Assembly: GCA_043753895.1 (NCBI GenBank)
Contig: JAYUWK010000070.1
Span: 45,631-109,630, forward strand
DNA: 64,000 nt
Origin: WLMZ01 sp043753895
GTDB lineage: Bacteria > Actinomycetota > Acidimicrobiia > Acidimicrobiales > Ilumatobacteraceae
Direction of reading: 5' to 3'
The translations under genes and the position numbers were made by a program. The notes beneath the pieces were generated by a model, which had not been told where the DNA came from, searched no databases, and worked only from the letters and a program-made list of their open reading frames with translations. Numbering within the stretch: the first letter of the stretch is position 1; every line of letters starts with the position of its first letter. This document shows positions 33,800 through 42,458 of the stretch, piece after piece.

Positions 33800-35053
33800 A
33801 TGATGAACACGATCGGTGTACTGGGTGGGCGTTGGCGCGCCACGGTGAGCGAGGCCGGAACCATCGAGCCATGGGGCAATGGTGACGAAACACCGCTCGA
33901 GTGGTTCATCGCGGCCGACGATCGTTGGCACGTCCCATCGCAGGAGGCCGCAGTGCGCCAGCGTCGACTCGACGGCGCGCCCGTGTTCGAAACCCGTGTC
34001 CGTGTTCCCTCTGGTGATGCCGTGCACCGCGTGTGGTGCGTCGCCGATGGCGGCGGCTTCACCGTGATCGAGGTGGAGAACGAGTCGACGTTGCCGTTCG
34101 CCGTGGTGTTCAGCCGGGGTGACGTGTTGTCGGCTCGTCCGCCCACCGACGTACCGATCGAGGGCATCACCCTGCCGCCCGGTTCCGTGGTCTTCCCGGT
34201 GGGTCATCAGTCCACCATTCGGGTCGCGCTCGCGCACACGTCGGGCAGCCATCGTTTGCTCGATGGTCTTGCGTCTGCCGCGCAGGTGGCTCGTGGCTGG
34301 GCCGGCATCTTTGAACGTGCCGGCCGCATCGACATCCCCGAGGAAGCGGTACTCGCCGAGATAGCCCGCCTGCGCGCCGAATTGGCGCTCAACGGGCCAG
34401 TCGATCCTGGTGAGGATCCAGTCGCTTTTCTGCTCGACGTTGGCCAACTGGTGCGCCTCGGCGAACGAGCCGATCCGTGGGTGCCCGATGTCGCAGACGC
34501 GATCGCTGCGGTGGCCCGCCGTGATCCGGCGTGGGACGTAGCGGCGGCGCTCGATGCTGCGGCCGTTCTCCTGGCCACTGCCGACGAACCCCGGGCAGTG
34601 CGCGACGTGGCGCGCATGCGCTCATCGGTGCCCACCGATCTCCCGGTCTCCGCCCCTGTCGCCCTCGGCGATGCGCGACTTCTCGCCTGGTACGAGCAGC
34701 GCCTTGCGCGGGCCACGGGTGCGGGCGAAGCTGATCTCTTGAGCGGAGGCATGCCGGCCGCGTGGTTGGGCGCGAACTTCGAGGTGCACGGACTTCCCAT
34801 CGGACCGTCCTCGACGGTGTCGTTCGCAGTGCGTTGGCACGGTGAGCGGCCGGCGATCCTGTGGGAGGTCCACGGAGCGCCGGTACGGCTGTCTGCCGCC
34901 GCCATCGCGCCCGATTGGTCGAGCACCGAAACCAATGGCGAGGCGTTGTGGCCCGCGCCACCTGGTGCCCTTCCCGCCGTCGCCGCCGTCGCCGCCGCAG
35001 CTGCTCCGTCTGTCGTCGACACCGGTGGCGCTGCCGACGTGTCATTCAACTGA
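33800..35053 (+). CDS. Hypothetical protein
   Basis: A 417-residue protein with no recognised family. The N-terminal half is beta-rich (G-V-L-G-G-R-W-R-A-T-V-S, later F-T-V-I-E-V-E-N-E-S-T-L-P-F-A-V-V-F), the middle is helical (about 150-300) and the C-terminus is Ala/Pro-rich. The pattern loosely recalls N-terminal domains of sugar-processing enzymes, but that is only an impression. It starts 4 bases after gpsA (the second ATG at 33803 has better spacing from TAGGA) and ends 3 bases before the C69 hydrolase gene, so it is part of an operon. Confidence 0.7.
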   Translation: MMNTIGVLGGRWRATVSEAGTIEPWGNGDETPLEWFIAADDRWHVPSQEAAVRQRRLDGAPVFETRVRVPSGDAVHRVWCVADGGGFTVIEVENESTLPFAVVFSRGDVLSARPPTDVPIEGITLPPGSVVFPVGHQSTIRVALAHTSGSHRLLDGLASAAQVARGWAGIFERAGRIDIPEEAVLAEIARLRAELALNGPVDPGEDPVAFLLDVGQLVRLGERADPWVPDVADAIAAVARRDPAWDVAAALDAAAVLLATADEPRAVRDVARMRSSVPTDLPVSAPVALGDARLLAWYEQRLARATGAGEADLLSGGMPAAWLGANFEVHGLPIGPSSTVSFAVRWHGERPAILWEVHGAPVRLSAAAIAPDWSSTETNGEALWPAPPGALPAVAAVAAAAAPSVVDTGGAADVSFN

Positions 35054-35055
35054 TC

Positions 35056-35919
35056 ATGTGTGATTCGCTGATCGCGCTCGGTGAGGCAGCCGAAGGCGGC
35101 ATCACCCTATTTGCCAAGAACAGCGATCGCCCGCCGCAGGAACCCCAGGTGATCGAGTGGTCGATGCCCCGCAATGAGGTACGCACCGTGGCCACGCACA
35201 TCACCATCGGCGGTCTGCATGGACCCACGCTGCGCTGCCTGCAGTCGCGCCCCAGCTGGTGCTGGGGTGCTGAGCACGGCGTCAACGAAGCGGGTGTCGC
35301 GATCGGTAACGAGAGCATTTACACGCGGCTCGATCCACGCGGCCTGCCGCCGGCGTTGATCGGCATGGATCTTGTCCGTCTCGGATTGGAACGCGCTGGT
35401 AGCGCGCGCGACGCAGTCGATGTGATGACCGATTTGCTCGAGCTCTACGGCCAGGGTGGTTCGGGCCACGACGTGGCTCTCATCGGTCACGAGCGACCGT
35501 ATTGGTCGAGCTTCCTGATCGCCGACCCCACCGACGCGTGGATCCTCGAGACCAGTGGCCGTGAGTGGGACGCGCTGCAGGTGACCGATGTTGCCGCCAT
35601 CTCGAACCGCACCTGTATTCCATCGTTCGATGCAACGCATCGTCACCCGGCGCAGCCGGTCGAGCGATTGATCGACCCGCGCCTCGCCGCGTCTCGGGCC
35701 GTGTTGGCCGATCGACCCGTCACTCGCGCCGCAATCGAGGCGCATCTGCGCTCGCACGACTCGTGTCTCGAACCGGGTTGGAGTGTTTGCATGCACGTGC
35801 CCGACGTGGAGGAGACCACGGCATCGATGATTGCGGCGTTGCCGGTGGGCGCAACTCCCACCGCATGGATGCTGCTCGGTTCGCCGTGCGAGAACAGCTA
35901 TTCTGCGTACACGTTCTGA
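35056..35919 (+). CDS. C69-like Ntn hydrolase (secernin/dipeptidase type)
   Basis: A 287-residue Ntn-type hydrolase. The chain begins M-C, so the nucleophile cysteine would be exposed after Met removal, as in peptidase family C69. The signature F-A-K-N-S-D-R-P and W-C-W-G-A-E-H-G-V-N-E-A-G-V-A-I-G-N-E follow. Family members are dipeptidases or amidohydrolases. The ATG at 35056 is chosen because it places Cys at position 2. It is followed by a small hairpin and the opposing MOSC gene. Confidence 0.82.
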   Translation: MCDSLIALGEAAEGGITLFAKNSDRPPQEPQVIEWSMPRNEVRTVATHITIGGLHGPTLRCLQSRPSWCWGAEHGVNEAGVAIGNESIYTRLDPRGLPPALIGMDLVRLGLERAGSARDAVDVMTDLLELYGQGGSGHDVALIGHERPYWSSFLIADPTDAWILETSGREWDALQVTDVAAISNRTCIPSFDATHRHPAQPVERLIDPRLAASRAVLADRPVTRAAIEAHLRSHDSCLEPGWSVCMHVPDVEETTASMIAALPVGATPTAWMLLGSPCENSYSAYTF

Positions 35920-35936
35920 CCCGTATGGCGGCCCCG

Positions 35937-35957
35937 GATCGCTGTGTTGTAGCGATC
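35937..35957. terminator. Short hairpin between convergent genes
   Basis: A perfect seven-base stem (GATCGCT/AGCGATC) with a seven-base loop lies between the C69 and MOSC stop codons. Confidence 0.5.
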
Positions 35958-35958
35958 G

Positions 35959-36729
35959 TCAGGGCTCGAGCGTGATCACGTCGTCAGTGGTGATGTGGCC
36001 AGGTTCGCGCACGGTCGCGTACACCCGGCTCACGGATCCACGATCGATACTCATCCGGTTGAAGTCGCCGTCGCTGAACCACTGCGCGTTGTGCCGGCAC
36101 GGCGTGGCGTAGGCCTGCACGTCGGCGACGACGGTGCCGATGCGTAACCGGACGCCGGGCCGCACGTCGGCCCAGGGTAGGCCCGACACGGTGATGTTCT
36201 CGCCCGCCGAACCGCGGCTGATGGTATGGCCCCGCGCTCGAAAGTCGTTGATGACCTCGTCCGAGTACAGGCACAGCGCCTGCCACGGTCGACCGTGATG
36301 GTTGCGGGTGCCCTGCACGTCGCCCACGACACCGGTGAAGTCGACCTCGACCGAATCGAGCGCCAACTTCGGTACGCCACCCTTAGATGAACTCAGTTGC
36401 GTAACGGTGCCCCGAGCGGTGATGGGCAGTTGGCCATCGGCGCGCAATGCATCGCTGGCGGCTGCGAGGCTGTGCCACACCGCGCCAAGCGCCGCCGCAA
36501 GCTGCTCGGGCGTGTTCAAGGCCGTCGCCGACAGTGTGCTCAGTTCGGCCAACGACGCCCCGGGCGCGGCGTGCATGATCGTCGCGATCTGCGCGGCGAG
36601 ATCCGCACCGATGGCGTCGGCGGCGCTGCTCTGTCGAGCCTGCATCATCACCCGCCACAGGACGTCGATGCTGCCCAGCGTGCGCTGCGCATCGGTGGTC
36701 GTGAACTCGTAGGGGCCGAGGGTGATCAT
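35959..36729 (-). CDS. MOSC-domain protein
   Basis: A 256-residue protein. Residues 105-255 form a MOSC domain, related to the C-terminus of molybdenum cofactor sulfurases: V-D-F-T-G-V-V-G-D-V-Q-G, a G-S-A-G-E-N-I-T-V-S-G-L motif, and Cys in A-T-P-C-R-H-N. The first 100 residues are helical and unrecognised. MOSC proteins move sulfur or act on N-hydroxylated and molybdenum-linked substrates. The ATG at 36729 is used; a GTG three codons earlier is possible. It is divergent from selD with only 24 bases between. Confidence 0.8.
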   Translation of the reverse strand: MITLGPYEFTTTDAQRTLGSIDVLWRVMMQARQSSAADAIGADLAAQIATIMHAAPGASLAELSTLSATALNTPEQLAAALGAVWHSLAAASDALRADGQLPITARGTVTQLSSSKGGVPKLALDSVEVDFTGVVGDVQGTRNHHGRPWQALCLYSDEVINDFRARGHTISRGSAGENITVSGLPWADVRPGVRLRIGTVVADVQAYATPCRHNAQWFSDGDFNRMSIDRGSVSRVYATVREPGHITTDDVITLEP

Positions 36730-36753
36730 GGCTCCCACCGTAGGCTGTGCGGC

Positions 36754-37767
36754 GTGACAGACCTCGACAGTATGCGACTCACCGAGTGGACCTCGTGCGG
36801 TGGTTGCGCCGCCAAATGGGGGGCGTCGCTACTTTCCAGCCTGGTACGCGACTTCCCGGCGGCCAGCGACCCGGCGCTCATTGTGGGGCTCGCCCCGTTC
36901 GACGACGCTGCGGTCTACAAGATCAGCGACGATATTGCGATGGTGAGCACCACCGACTTCTTCCCGCCGCTCGTGGATCACCCGTCCGACTTCGGAGCCA
37001 TCGCGGCGGCAAACGCATGCAGCGACGTGTTCGCGATGGGTGGTCGAGTCGTGGTTGCCGTGAACGTGGCCGCGTTTCCCGAGCACTTCCCACGCGAGGC
37101 GATCGTCGCGATCTTCGACGCCGCTGCGGCAGTGGTTGCCGAGGCTGGTGGCGCTATTGCAGGCGGGCACACCATCCGTAACCCTGAGCCTATTTTCGGA
37201 TTGGCCGTGCAAGGTCTGGTGCATCCCGATCGAATCTTCCGCAAGGAGGGCGCGATCGACGGAGATGTGCTGATGATCTCCAAGCCGCTCGGCACCGCCA
37301 TTGCACTCGCAGGCGGCAGTGATGCCGACAAGGCCGAGGCCATTGCTGGAATGCGCCGCCTCAACCGTGCTGCTTCTGAAGCACTCCAATCGCATGGAGC
37401 GACTGTGCACGCGGTTACCGATGTCACCGGCTTCGGCCTGTTCGGACATTCGTGGGAAATGGCCGAGCGGGCCAACGCCGCGTTCGTTTTCGATTACGCC
37501 GATCTACCGCTCTACAGCGGCGTGGCCGACGCGTTGCAGCGCGGTGTTCGCACTGGTGGCGATCCGCGCAATCGCGAGCACGTTCAACAACATGTGAGCG
37601 TCGGCGTCGGTCTGACCGACGCGCAGGTGGCCATCGGATATGACCCACAGACCTCCGGCGGATTGCTCGCCGCAGTGCATCCGTCGGTACAGGCCGAACT
37701 GGCCGCGGCGGGCTTCACGACCATTGGCCATGTGGTTGCGGGCGACGCGCAGATCGTGCTGCGGTAG
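36754..37767 (+). CDS. selD: Selenide, water dikinase
   Basis: A 337-residue SelD (331 if the ATG at 36772 is used), which makes selenophosphate from selenide and ATP. The N-terminal active loop T-S-C-G-G-C-A-A-K-W carries the catalytic Cys and Lys; the second Cys of the E. coli G-C-G-C-K motif is Ala here. Then F-D-D-A-A-V-Y, S-T-T-D-F-F-P-P, A-A-A-N-A-C-S-D-V-F-A-M-G-G, A-G-G-H-T-I-R-N-P-E and D-V-T-G-F-G-L-F-G-H follow in the usual order. Selenophosphate feeds selenocysteine and selenouridine synthesis; the TGA-containing lipoprotein at 7942-8586 is a possible user. It precedes rnhB by 6 bases. Confidence 0.95.
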   Translation: MTDLDSMRLTEWTSCGGCAAKWGASLLSSLVRDFPAASDPALIVGLAPFDDAAVYKISDDIAMVSTTDFFPPLVDHPSDFGAIAAANACSDVFAMGGRVVVAVNVAAFPEHFPREAIVAIFDAAAAVVAEAGGAIAGGHTIRNPEPIFGLAVQGLVHPDRIFRKEGAIDGDVLMISKPLGTAIALAGGSDADKAEAIAGMRRLNRAASEALQSHGATVHAVTDVTGFGLFGHSWEMAERANAAFVFDYADLPLYSGVADALQRGVRTGGDPRNREHVQQHVSVGVGLTDAQVAIGYDPQTSGGLLAAVHPSVQAELAAAGFTTIGHVVAGDAQIVLR

Positions 37768-37773
37768 GGCTCG

Positions 37774-38451
37774 ATGGCGTCTCGTCGGAGCAAGGCGCCC
37801 ACCCGCGCGCTCGAGCGCGAGTTGTGGGACAACGGTCACGACATCGTCGTTGGTATCGACGAGGTCGGTCGCGGTTCATGGGCGGGCCCGCTGATGGTGG
37901 GAGTGGCCGTGTTGCCCCGCGATCGTCGGGTCAACGGCGTGCGCGACTCGAAGATGCTCACCGAGTCCGGCCGCGAGGATCTCTTCGATCGGGTGGCCGC
38001 ATGGTGCGACGCGTGGTCGGTGGGTGGCGCGAGCCATCAGGAGTGCGACGAGTTGGGGATGGCCGATGCGCAACGACTCGCGACTCGGCGCGCGCTGAAT
38101 GCTTTGGGTCTCACGCCCGATGCAGCGGTGGTCGACGGCAAGTGGAACTTCGTCTCGCCCTGTGTTTCGCACGTGGAGATGCGCGTGAAGGCCGACGCAA
38201 TCTGCCTCTCCGTGGCGGCGGCATCGATTCTTGCCAAGGTCACCCGCGACCGCATCATGCGCGAGCAGGCCGAGAGCTATCCGCATTGGCACTTCGATAC
38301 CAACAAGGGATACCCGTGCCCCCAGCACCGGACCGCATTGGCCGGTTATGGCCCCTCGGCGATCCACCGTCGTTCGTGGGTGTTCATGGATCACTTCGTG
38401 CCGTGGCCCGGCATGCGTGTGATCCGCCCCGAACAACCGACCCTGTTCTGA
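37774..38451 (+). CDS. rnhB: Ribonuclease HII
   Basis: A 225-residue RNase HII, which removes ribonucleotides from DNA-RNA hybrids. The metal-binding acids are in G-I-D-E-V-G-R-G-S, A-V-V-D-G-K-W and V-K-A-D-A-I-C-L-S-V-A-A-A-S-I-L-A-K. A typical H-W-H-F-D-T-N-K-G-Y segment follows. It lies tightly after selD; the pairing seems only a shared transcript. Confidence 0.94.
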   Translation: MASRRSKAPTRALERELWDNGHDIVVGIDEVGRGSWAGPLMVGVAVLPRDRRVNGVRDSKMLTESGREDLFDRVAAWCDAWSVGGASHQECDELGMADAQRLATRRALNALGLTPDAAVVDGKWNFVSPCVSHVEMRVKADAICLSVAAASILAKVTRDRIMREQAESYPHWHFDTNKGYPCPQHRTALAGYGPSAIHRRSWVFMDHFVPWPGMRVIRPEQPTLF

Positions 38452-38466
38452 GAGCGAACTGAATCG

Positions 38467-39750
38467 ATGAACAGCACACAGGTCGATGTACTCGTGATCG
38501 GCGCGGGCCTGGCGGGTCTGCGCGCCGCAGTCGATCTCGCCGAGGCGGGTCGCGACGTGATGGTGGTGGATGCACGCGACCGCGTCGGCGGCCGTGTGTG
38601 GAGCCATACCTTCGCAAACGGCCAGTGGTGCGAACGCGGCGCCGAGTTCATCGACACCAGCCACGTCACCGTGCTCGCGCTCGCCGAAGAACTCGGTCTC
38701 TCACTCACGACGGTGCGCAGCGGCCACGATGACACGCAGCGGTGGCTCGACGTCGGTGGACGCACCGCACCGTTTGTCTTCCATCATTCGCTCACCGGCG
38801 AATTGGCGCGTTGGAATGAGGCACTGTTCGCGCTCGCCGCAGCGGTCGACCCTGACGACCCATCAGACGGTGCATTGGCGGCGCGCCTGGACACTGCCCG
38901 GCTCTCCGATCTGATCAGCGACCTGCAATTGAGCGTGATGGCGCGAGTAGTGATCGGGCGCGAGGTGCGCAGCGAATACATGCTCGGGCCCGATGAGATA
39001 TCCGAACTGATGGCCGGATGGATGACCGCTCGGCATCTGCAGGCGGGCGAGGGGCGCGAGGCGTATCGCATCGCCGGCGGCAACGATCTGCTCGCACATG
39101 GCCTGTTGTCCCGCCTCGGTGACCGGGTTCGCCTGAACGCGGCGGTGGATGTGTTCGATGCGGACACCGGTGTCGTGGTGTTCGCAAACGGCGACATGGT
39201 GACGGCCCAGCGTCTCATCGTCACTGTGCCCTTGCCGGTGCTCGGACGAATGTGGCCCGACATGCCGCGCGAACTTGCTGCTGTTGGCTACGGCATCGGC
39301 GGAAAGGTCAGCGTGCAGGTGGGTCGACGCGTCTGGAACGATCACGGATGCGATGGTTCAGTCGTCACCGAGCGTGCGTGGGGACAGATGTGGGAGACCA
39401 GCGAGGACCAGCCCGGTGACACCGGAGTGCTCACGATTCTGCTTACGTCGCACGATGGCGCGGCGTTGGCGGCACTGCCCGACACTGCGGGTCGTGTGAT
39501 CGACGAAGCCGATCGGCTCTTCCCCGGGCTGAAGGGTCTCGCCGGCGAGCGGGTGCAGACCGATTGGACCAACGACCGGTACAGCCTCGGCTGCTATGCC
39601 ACATTCGGCCCCGGTGAGTTGCTGCCGGCATGGCCCCAGTTGCAGCGCACCTACGGGCGCGTGGTGCTCGCCGGCGAGCACACCGACGCGTTCGCGGGCT
39701 TCATGGAGGGTGCGCTGCGCAGCGGTAGCCGCGCTGCTGCTCAGGTCTGA
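38467..39750 (+). CDS. Flavin monoamine oxidase family protein
   Basis: A 427-residue FAD amine oxidase. It opens V-D-V-L-V-I-G-A-G-L-A-G-L-R-A-A with R-V-G-G-R-V-W-S as the dinucleotide part and closes with the C-terminal FAD motif V-V-L-A-G-E-H-T-D-A-F-A-G-F-M-E-G-A-L-R-S-G. These enzymes oxidise primary or polyamine-type amines to aldehydes with O2 and H2O2. Substrate unknown. It starts 15 bases after rnhB and converges with metB. Confidence 0.87.
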   Translation: MNSTQVDVLVIGAGLAGLRAAVDLAEAGRDVMVVDARDRVGGRVWSHTFANGQWCERGAEFIDTSHVTVLALAEELGLSLTTVRSGHDDTQRWLDVGGRTAPFVFHHSLTGELARWNEALFALAAAVDPDDPSDGALAARLDTARLSDLISDLQLSVMARVVIGREVRSEYMLGPDEISELMAGWMTARHLQAGEGREAYRIAGGNDLLAHGLLSRLGDRVRLNAAVDVFDADTGVVVFANGDMVTAQRLIVTVPLPVLGRMWPDMPRELAAVGYGIGGKVSVQVGRRVWNDHGCDGSVVTERAWGQMWETSEDQPGDTGVLTILLTSHDGAALAALPDTAGRVIDEADRLFPGLKGLAGERVQTDWTNDRYSLGCYATFGPGELLPAWPQLQRTYGRVVLAGEHTDAFAGFMEGALRSGSRAAAQV

Positions 39751-39774
39751 CGCCAGCCGCTCGCGTTCGACGTG

Positions 39775-40956
39775 TTACACGTGATCCAGCGCTTGGGCCA
39801 GATCGGCCACTAGGTCGGCGCTCGATTCGATACCGACCGAGAGGCGCACCAGCGAGGCCGGCACCTGCAATGGCGACCCCGCGGCTGACGCATGTGTCAT
39901 CAGGCCAGGATGCTCGATCAGGCTCTCTACCGCGCCGAGCGATTCGGCGAGCGTGAAGATCGTGGTGTGCTTCACGACTTCGAGCGCGGCGGCCTCGCCA
40001 CCACGGCAGGTAAAGCTGACCATGCCTCCGAAGTCGCGCATCTGACGCGACGCGGCAGCATGACCGGGGTGACCGGGGAGCTGTGGATACAGCACCCGCT
40101 CGACCTTCGGATGACCCACCAGAAGATCGACGATTGCTCTCGCGTTGCTGCAGTGTCGATCCATTCGTACCGCCAGAGTCTTCACGCCGCGTAGTACGAG
40201 GTAGCAATCGAACGGCGCAGGAATGGCCCCCGCGGCGTTCTGGGTGAAGCGAATGCGGTCGGCCAATGTGGCATCGTTCAACGCGACGAAACCGCCGACC
40301 ACGTCGCTGTGCCCGCCGAGGTACTTGGTGGCTGAGTGCACCACGATGTCGGCGCCCAGCGACAGCGGTTGTTGCAGATAGGGCGTGGCAAAGGTGTTGT
40401 CGACCACCACCAGCGCGCCGTGCGAATGTGCCAGGGTGGCGATCGCCTCGATGTCGATGCACGTGAGTAGCGGATTCGTGGGCGTCTCGAGCCAGACCAT
40501 GCGCGTGTCGGCCGGCCAGTTTGTTGCAAGTGCATCAATGTCAGTGAGATCGACCGCGCTCCACGGGAAGCCCAGCGGCGACCACACCTTGCTGATCAGT
40601 CGGAACGTGCCGCCGTAGGCATCGTTACCGAGCAGGATGCGGTCGCCCTGTTTGAGGAGTCGGATGATGTTGTCCTCGGCAGCGAGGCCGCTGGCAAACG
40701 CAAATCCAAACGCCGCGTTCTCGAGCGACGCAACGCAGGACTCGAGCGCGGCACGGGTGGGGTTGCCGCTACGCGAATACTCGAAACCCTTGTGGATACC
40801 CACGCCCTCTTGAGCGAACGTGGTGCTGAGCGTGATCGGTGTGACCACGGCACCGCTGGCGGCATCGGGCTCCTGTCCGGTGTGCACTGCTCGCGTCTCG
40901 AATCTCCAGCCGGTTACTGCGGTGCCGTCGTTCATCTCATCGTCCATGTTACCCAT
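39775..40956 (-). CDS. metB: Cystathionine gamma-synthase/lyase
   Basis: A 393-residue Cys/Met-metabolism PLP enzyme. Signatures: Y-S-R-S-G-N-P-T-R near residue 62, the substrate region F-A-S-G-L-A-A, D-N-T-F-A-T-P, and the PLP lysine in H-S-A-T-K-Y-L-G-G-H-S-D-V. Sequence alone does not separate synthase (MetB) from lyase activity; next to a cystathionine beta-synthase a lyase role in reverse transsulfuration is likely. Its start overlaps the cbs stop by 8 bases (ATG at 40956), or follows by one base from ATG at 40947. Confidence 0.9.
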   Translation of the reverse strand: MGNMDDEMNDGTAVTGWRFETRAVHTGQEPDAASGAVVTPITLSTTFAQEGVGIHKGFEYSRSGNPTRAALESCVASLENAAFGFAFASGLAAEDNIIRLLKQGDRILLGNDAYGGTFRLISKVWSPLGFPWSAVDLTDIDALATNWPADTRMVWLETPTNPLLTCIDIEAIATLAHSHGALVVVDNTFATPYLQQPLSLGADIVVHSATKYLGGHSDVVGGFVALNDATLADRIRFTQNAAGAIPAPFDCYLVLRGVKTLAVRMDRHCSNARAIVDLLVGHPKVERVLYPQLPGHPGHAAASRQMRDFGGMVSFTCRGGEAAALEVVKHTTIFTLAESLGAVESLIEHPGLMTHASAAGSPLQVPASLVRLSVGIESSADLVADLAQALDHV

Positions 40957-42364
40957 GGTCTACTACCGCTTGGAGATACGCCAACACGTCGGTTCGGGTC
41001 ATCACGCTGAGCGGCCGCCCACCCGAGAGCACCAGCAGCGCGGGAGCCGAATCGAGCATCGCGACAGCCAGTTCTACCTTCTGACCGATGCCGATGGTGG
41101 GCAATTTCGAGCCCATCACGCGCTCGACCGGTGTATCGAGCACATCGGCATCGCGAAAGATCGCGTCCATCAGATCGAGCTCGTCGACCGCGCCCGACAC
41201 CTCGGCATTCGCAAACGGTGGTGTGTTCTTGCAGACCACCAGTTGACTCACGCCGTGGGTGCGCATGAGGTCGATGGCTTGGCGCACGGTCTGTGACGGG
41301 TTCACGTACAGCAACTCGGGGGTCTCGCCCCGACTCGCGAGCATGGCCCCGACGCACTGCTCGCATTCGCGCAGGAATCCGAAGTTGGCCATCCATCCGT
41401 CGTCGAACACCTTCGAGAGGTAGCCACGGCCGGAGTCAGGGTTGAACACGACCACGATGTCGTCGGGTGCTGCGTTCTTCGCGACCTGGATCGCGGCTGC
41501 GACCGCCATTCCGCCGCTGCCGCCGATGAGGATGCCCTCCTCGCGACTGACGCGACGCGCGGTGAGGAAACTCTCCTCGTCGCTGATTGCGATGATCTCG
41601 TCGTACAGGCTGGCATCCCACGCTGCGGGGAAGAAGTCCTCGCCCACGCCTTCGACCAGGTAGGGACGCCCGGAACCACCGCTGAATACCGAACCCACAG
41701 GATCGGCCGCGATGATCCTGATGTTCGGGTTCATCTCGCGCAGATAACGGGCGGTGCCGGTGATGGACCCGCACGTGCCTGCCCCCGCAACGAAATGCGT
41801 GATGCGTCCAGCGGTCTGAAGCCACAGCTCGGGACCGGTGGTGTTGTAGTGCGACTGTGGATTGGCCGGGTTGGCGTACTGATTGGGACGGAACGCCTGG
41901 CGCTCATGGGTGAGGCGCTCGGCAACCTTGTAGTAGCTGGTCGGGTCATCGGGCGCCACGGCAACGGGGCAAACCACGACCTCGGCACCGTAGGCCCGCA
42001 GCAGCGACACCTTTTCGGGCGCAACCTTGTCGGTCATCACGAACAGACAGGTGTAGCCACGCTGCGCAGCCACGATGGCCAACCCCACTCCGGTGTTGCC
42101 GCTGGTCGGTTCAACGATGGTGCCACCGGGCGGTAACAAACCATCGCGTTCGGCAGCCAAGATCATCTCGAGCGCCGGACGATCCTTTGCGGAGCCACCG
42201 GGATTGGTGGTCTCCATCTTCATCGTCAACAGGCTGGTGATTCCTTCAAGTTCGCTGATGCGCTTCAGGCGCACCAGGGGCGTATTGCCGATGAGATCGA
42301 TGACCGAATCGGCGATCGCGGTGCCGTGCAACCGGGTGTCTGCTGACTCGCTGCCCCATGCCAT
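40949..42364 (-). CDS. cbs: Cystathionine beta-synthase with C-terminal CBS domains
   Basis: A 471-residue enzyme that condenses serine and homocysteine to cystathionine. Residues 15-330 are a fold-type II PLP domain with the PLP lysine in P-G-G-S-A-K-D-R-P and the phosphate loop V-E-P-T-S-G-N-T-G-V-G-L. Residues 340-468 form a CBS-domain pair, a likely ligand-sensing module. The heme-binding N-terminus of animal forms is absent. The ATG at 42364 starts at the core; upstream frame includes promoter repeats. It leads an operon with metB. Confidence 0.92.
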   Translation of the reverse strand: MAWGSESADTRLHGTAIADSVIDLIGNTPLVRLKRISELEGITSLLTMKMETTNPGGSAKDRPALEMILAAERDGLLPPGGTIVEPTSGNTGVGLAIVAAQRGYTCLFVMTDKVAPEKVSLLRAYGAEVVVCPVAVAPDDPTSYYKVAERLTHERQAFRPNQYANPANPQSHYNTTGPELWLQTAGRITHFVAGAGTCGSITGTARYLREMNPNIRIIAADPVGSVFSGGSGRPYLVEGVGEDFFPAAWDASLYDEIIAISDEESFLTARRVSREEGILIGGSGGMAVAAAIQVAKNAAPDDIVVVFNPDSGRGYLSKVFDDGWMANFGFLRECEQCVGAMLASRGETPELLYVNPSQTVRQAIDLMRTHGVSQLVVCKNTPPFANAEVSGAVDELDLMDAIFRDADVLDTPVERVMGSKLPTIGIGQKVELAVAMLDSAPALLVLSGGRPLSVMTRTDVLAYLQAVVDHG

Positions 42365-42392
42365 GTCCGCAGGGTACTGGCTGACGCTCCGG

Positions 42393-42446
42393 CTGTATAT
42401 GGCGTCGCTGTATATGGGCGTCGCTGTATATGGGCGTCGCTGTATA
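42393..42446. repeat. 15/16-bp tandem repeats in the cbs/SWIM divergent promoter region
   Basis: The unit CTGTATATGGGCGTCG recurs at 42408 and 42424, a 15-base version is at 42393, and a degenerate fourth copy CTGTATACGG starts at 42440. Each carries TATAT, which could supply -10 elements. The array occupies the 94-base gap between divergent cbs and the SWIM gene, a place where a regulator could bind. Confidence 0.85.
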
Positions 42447-42458
42447 CGGTGTCTGGCG

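Noticed and set aside
42393..42446. Short repeats as a CRISPR array
   Set aside because: Head-to-tail copies without unique spacers, inside a promoter gap.
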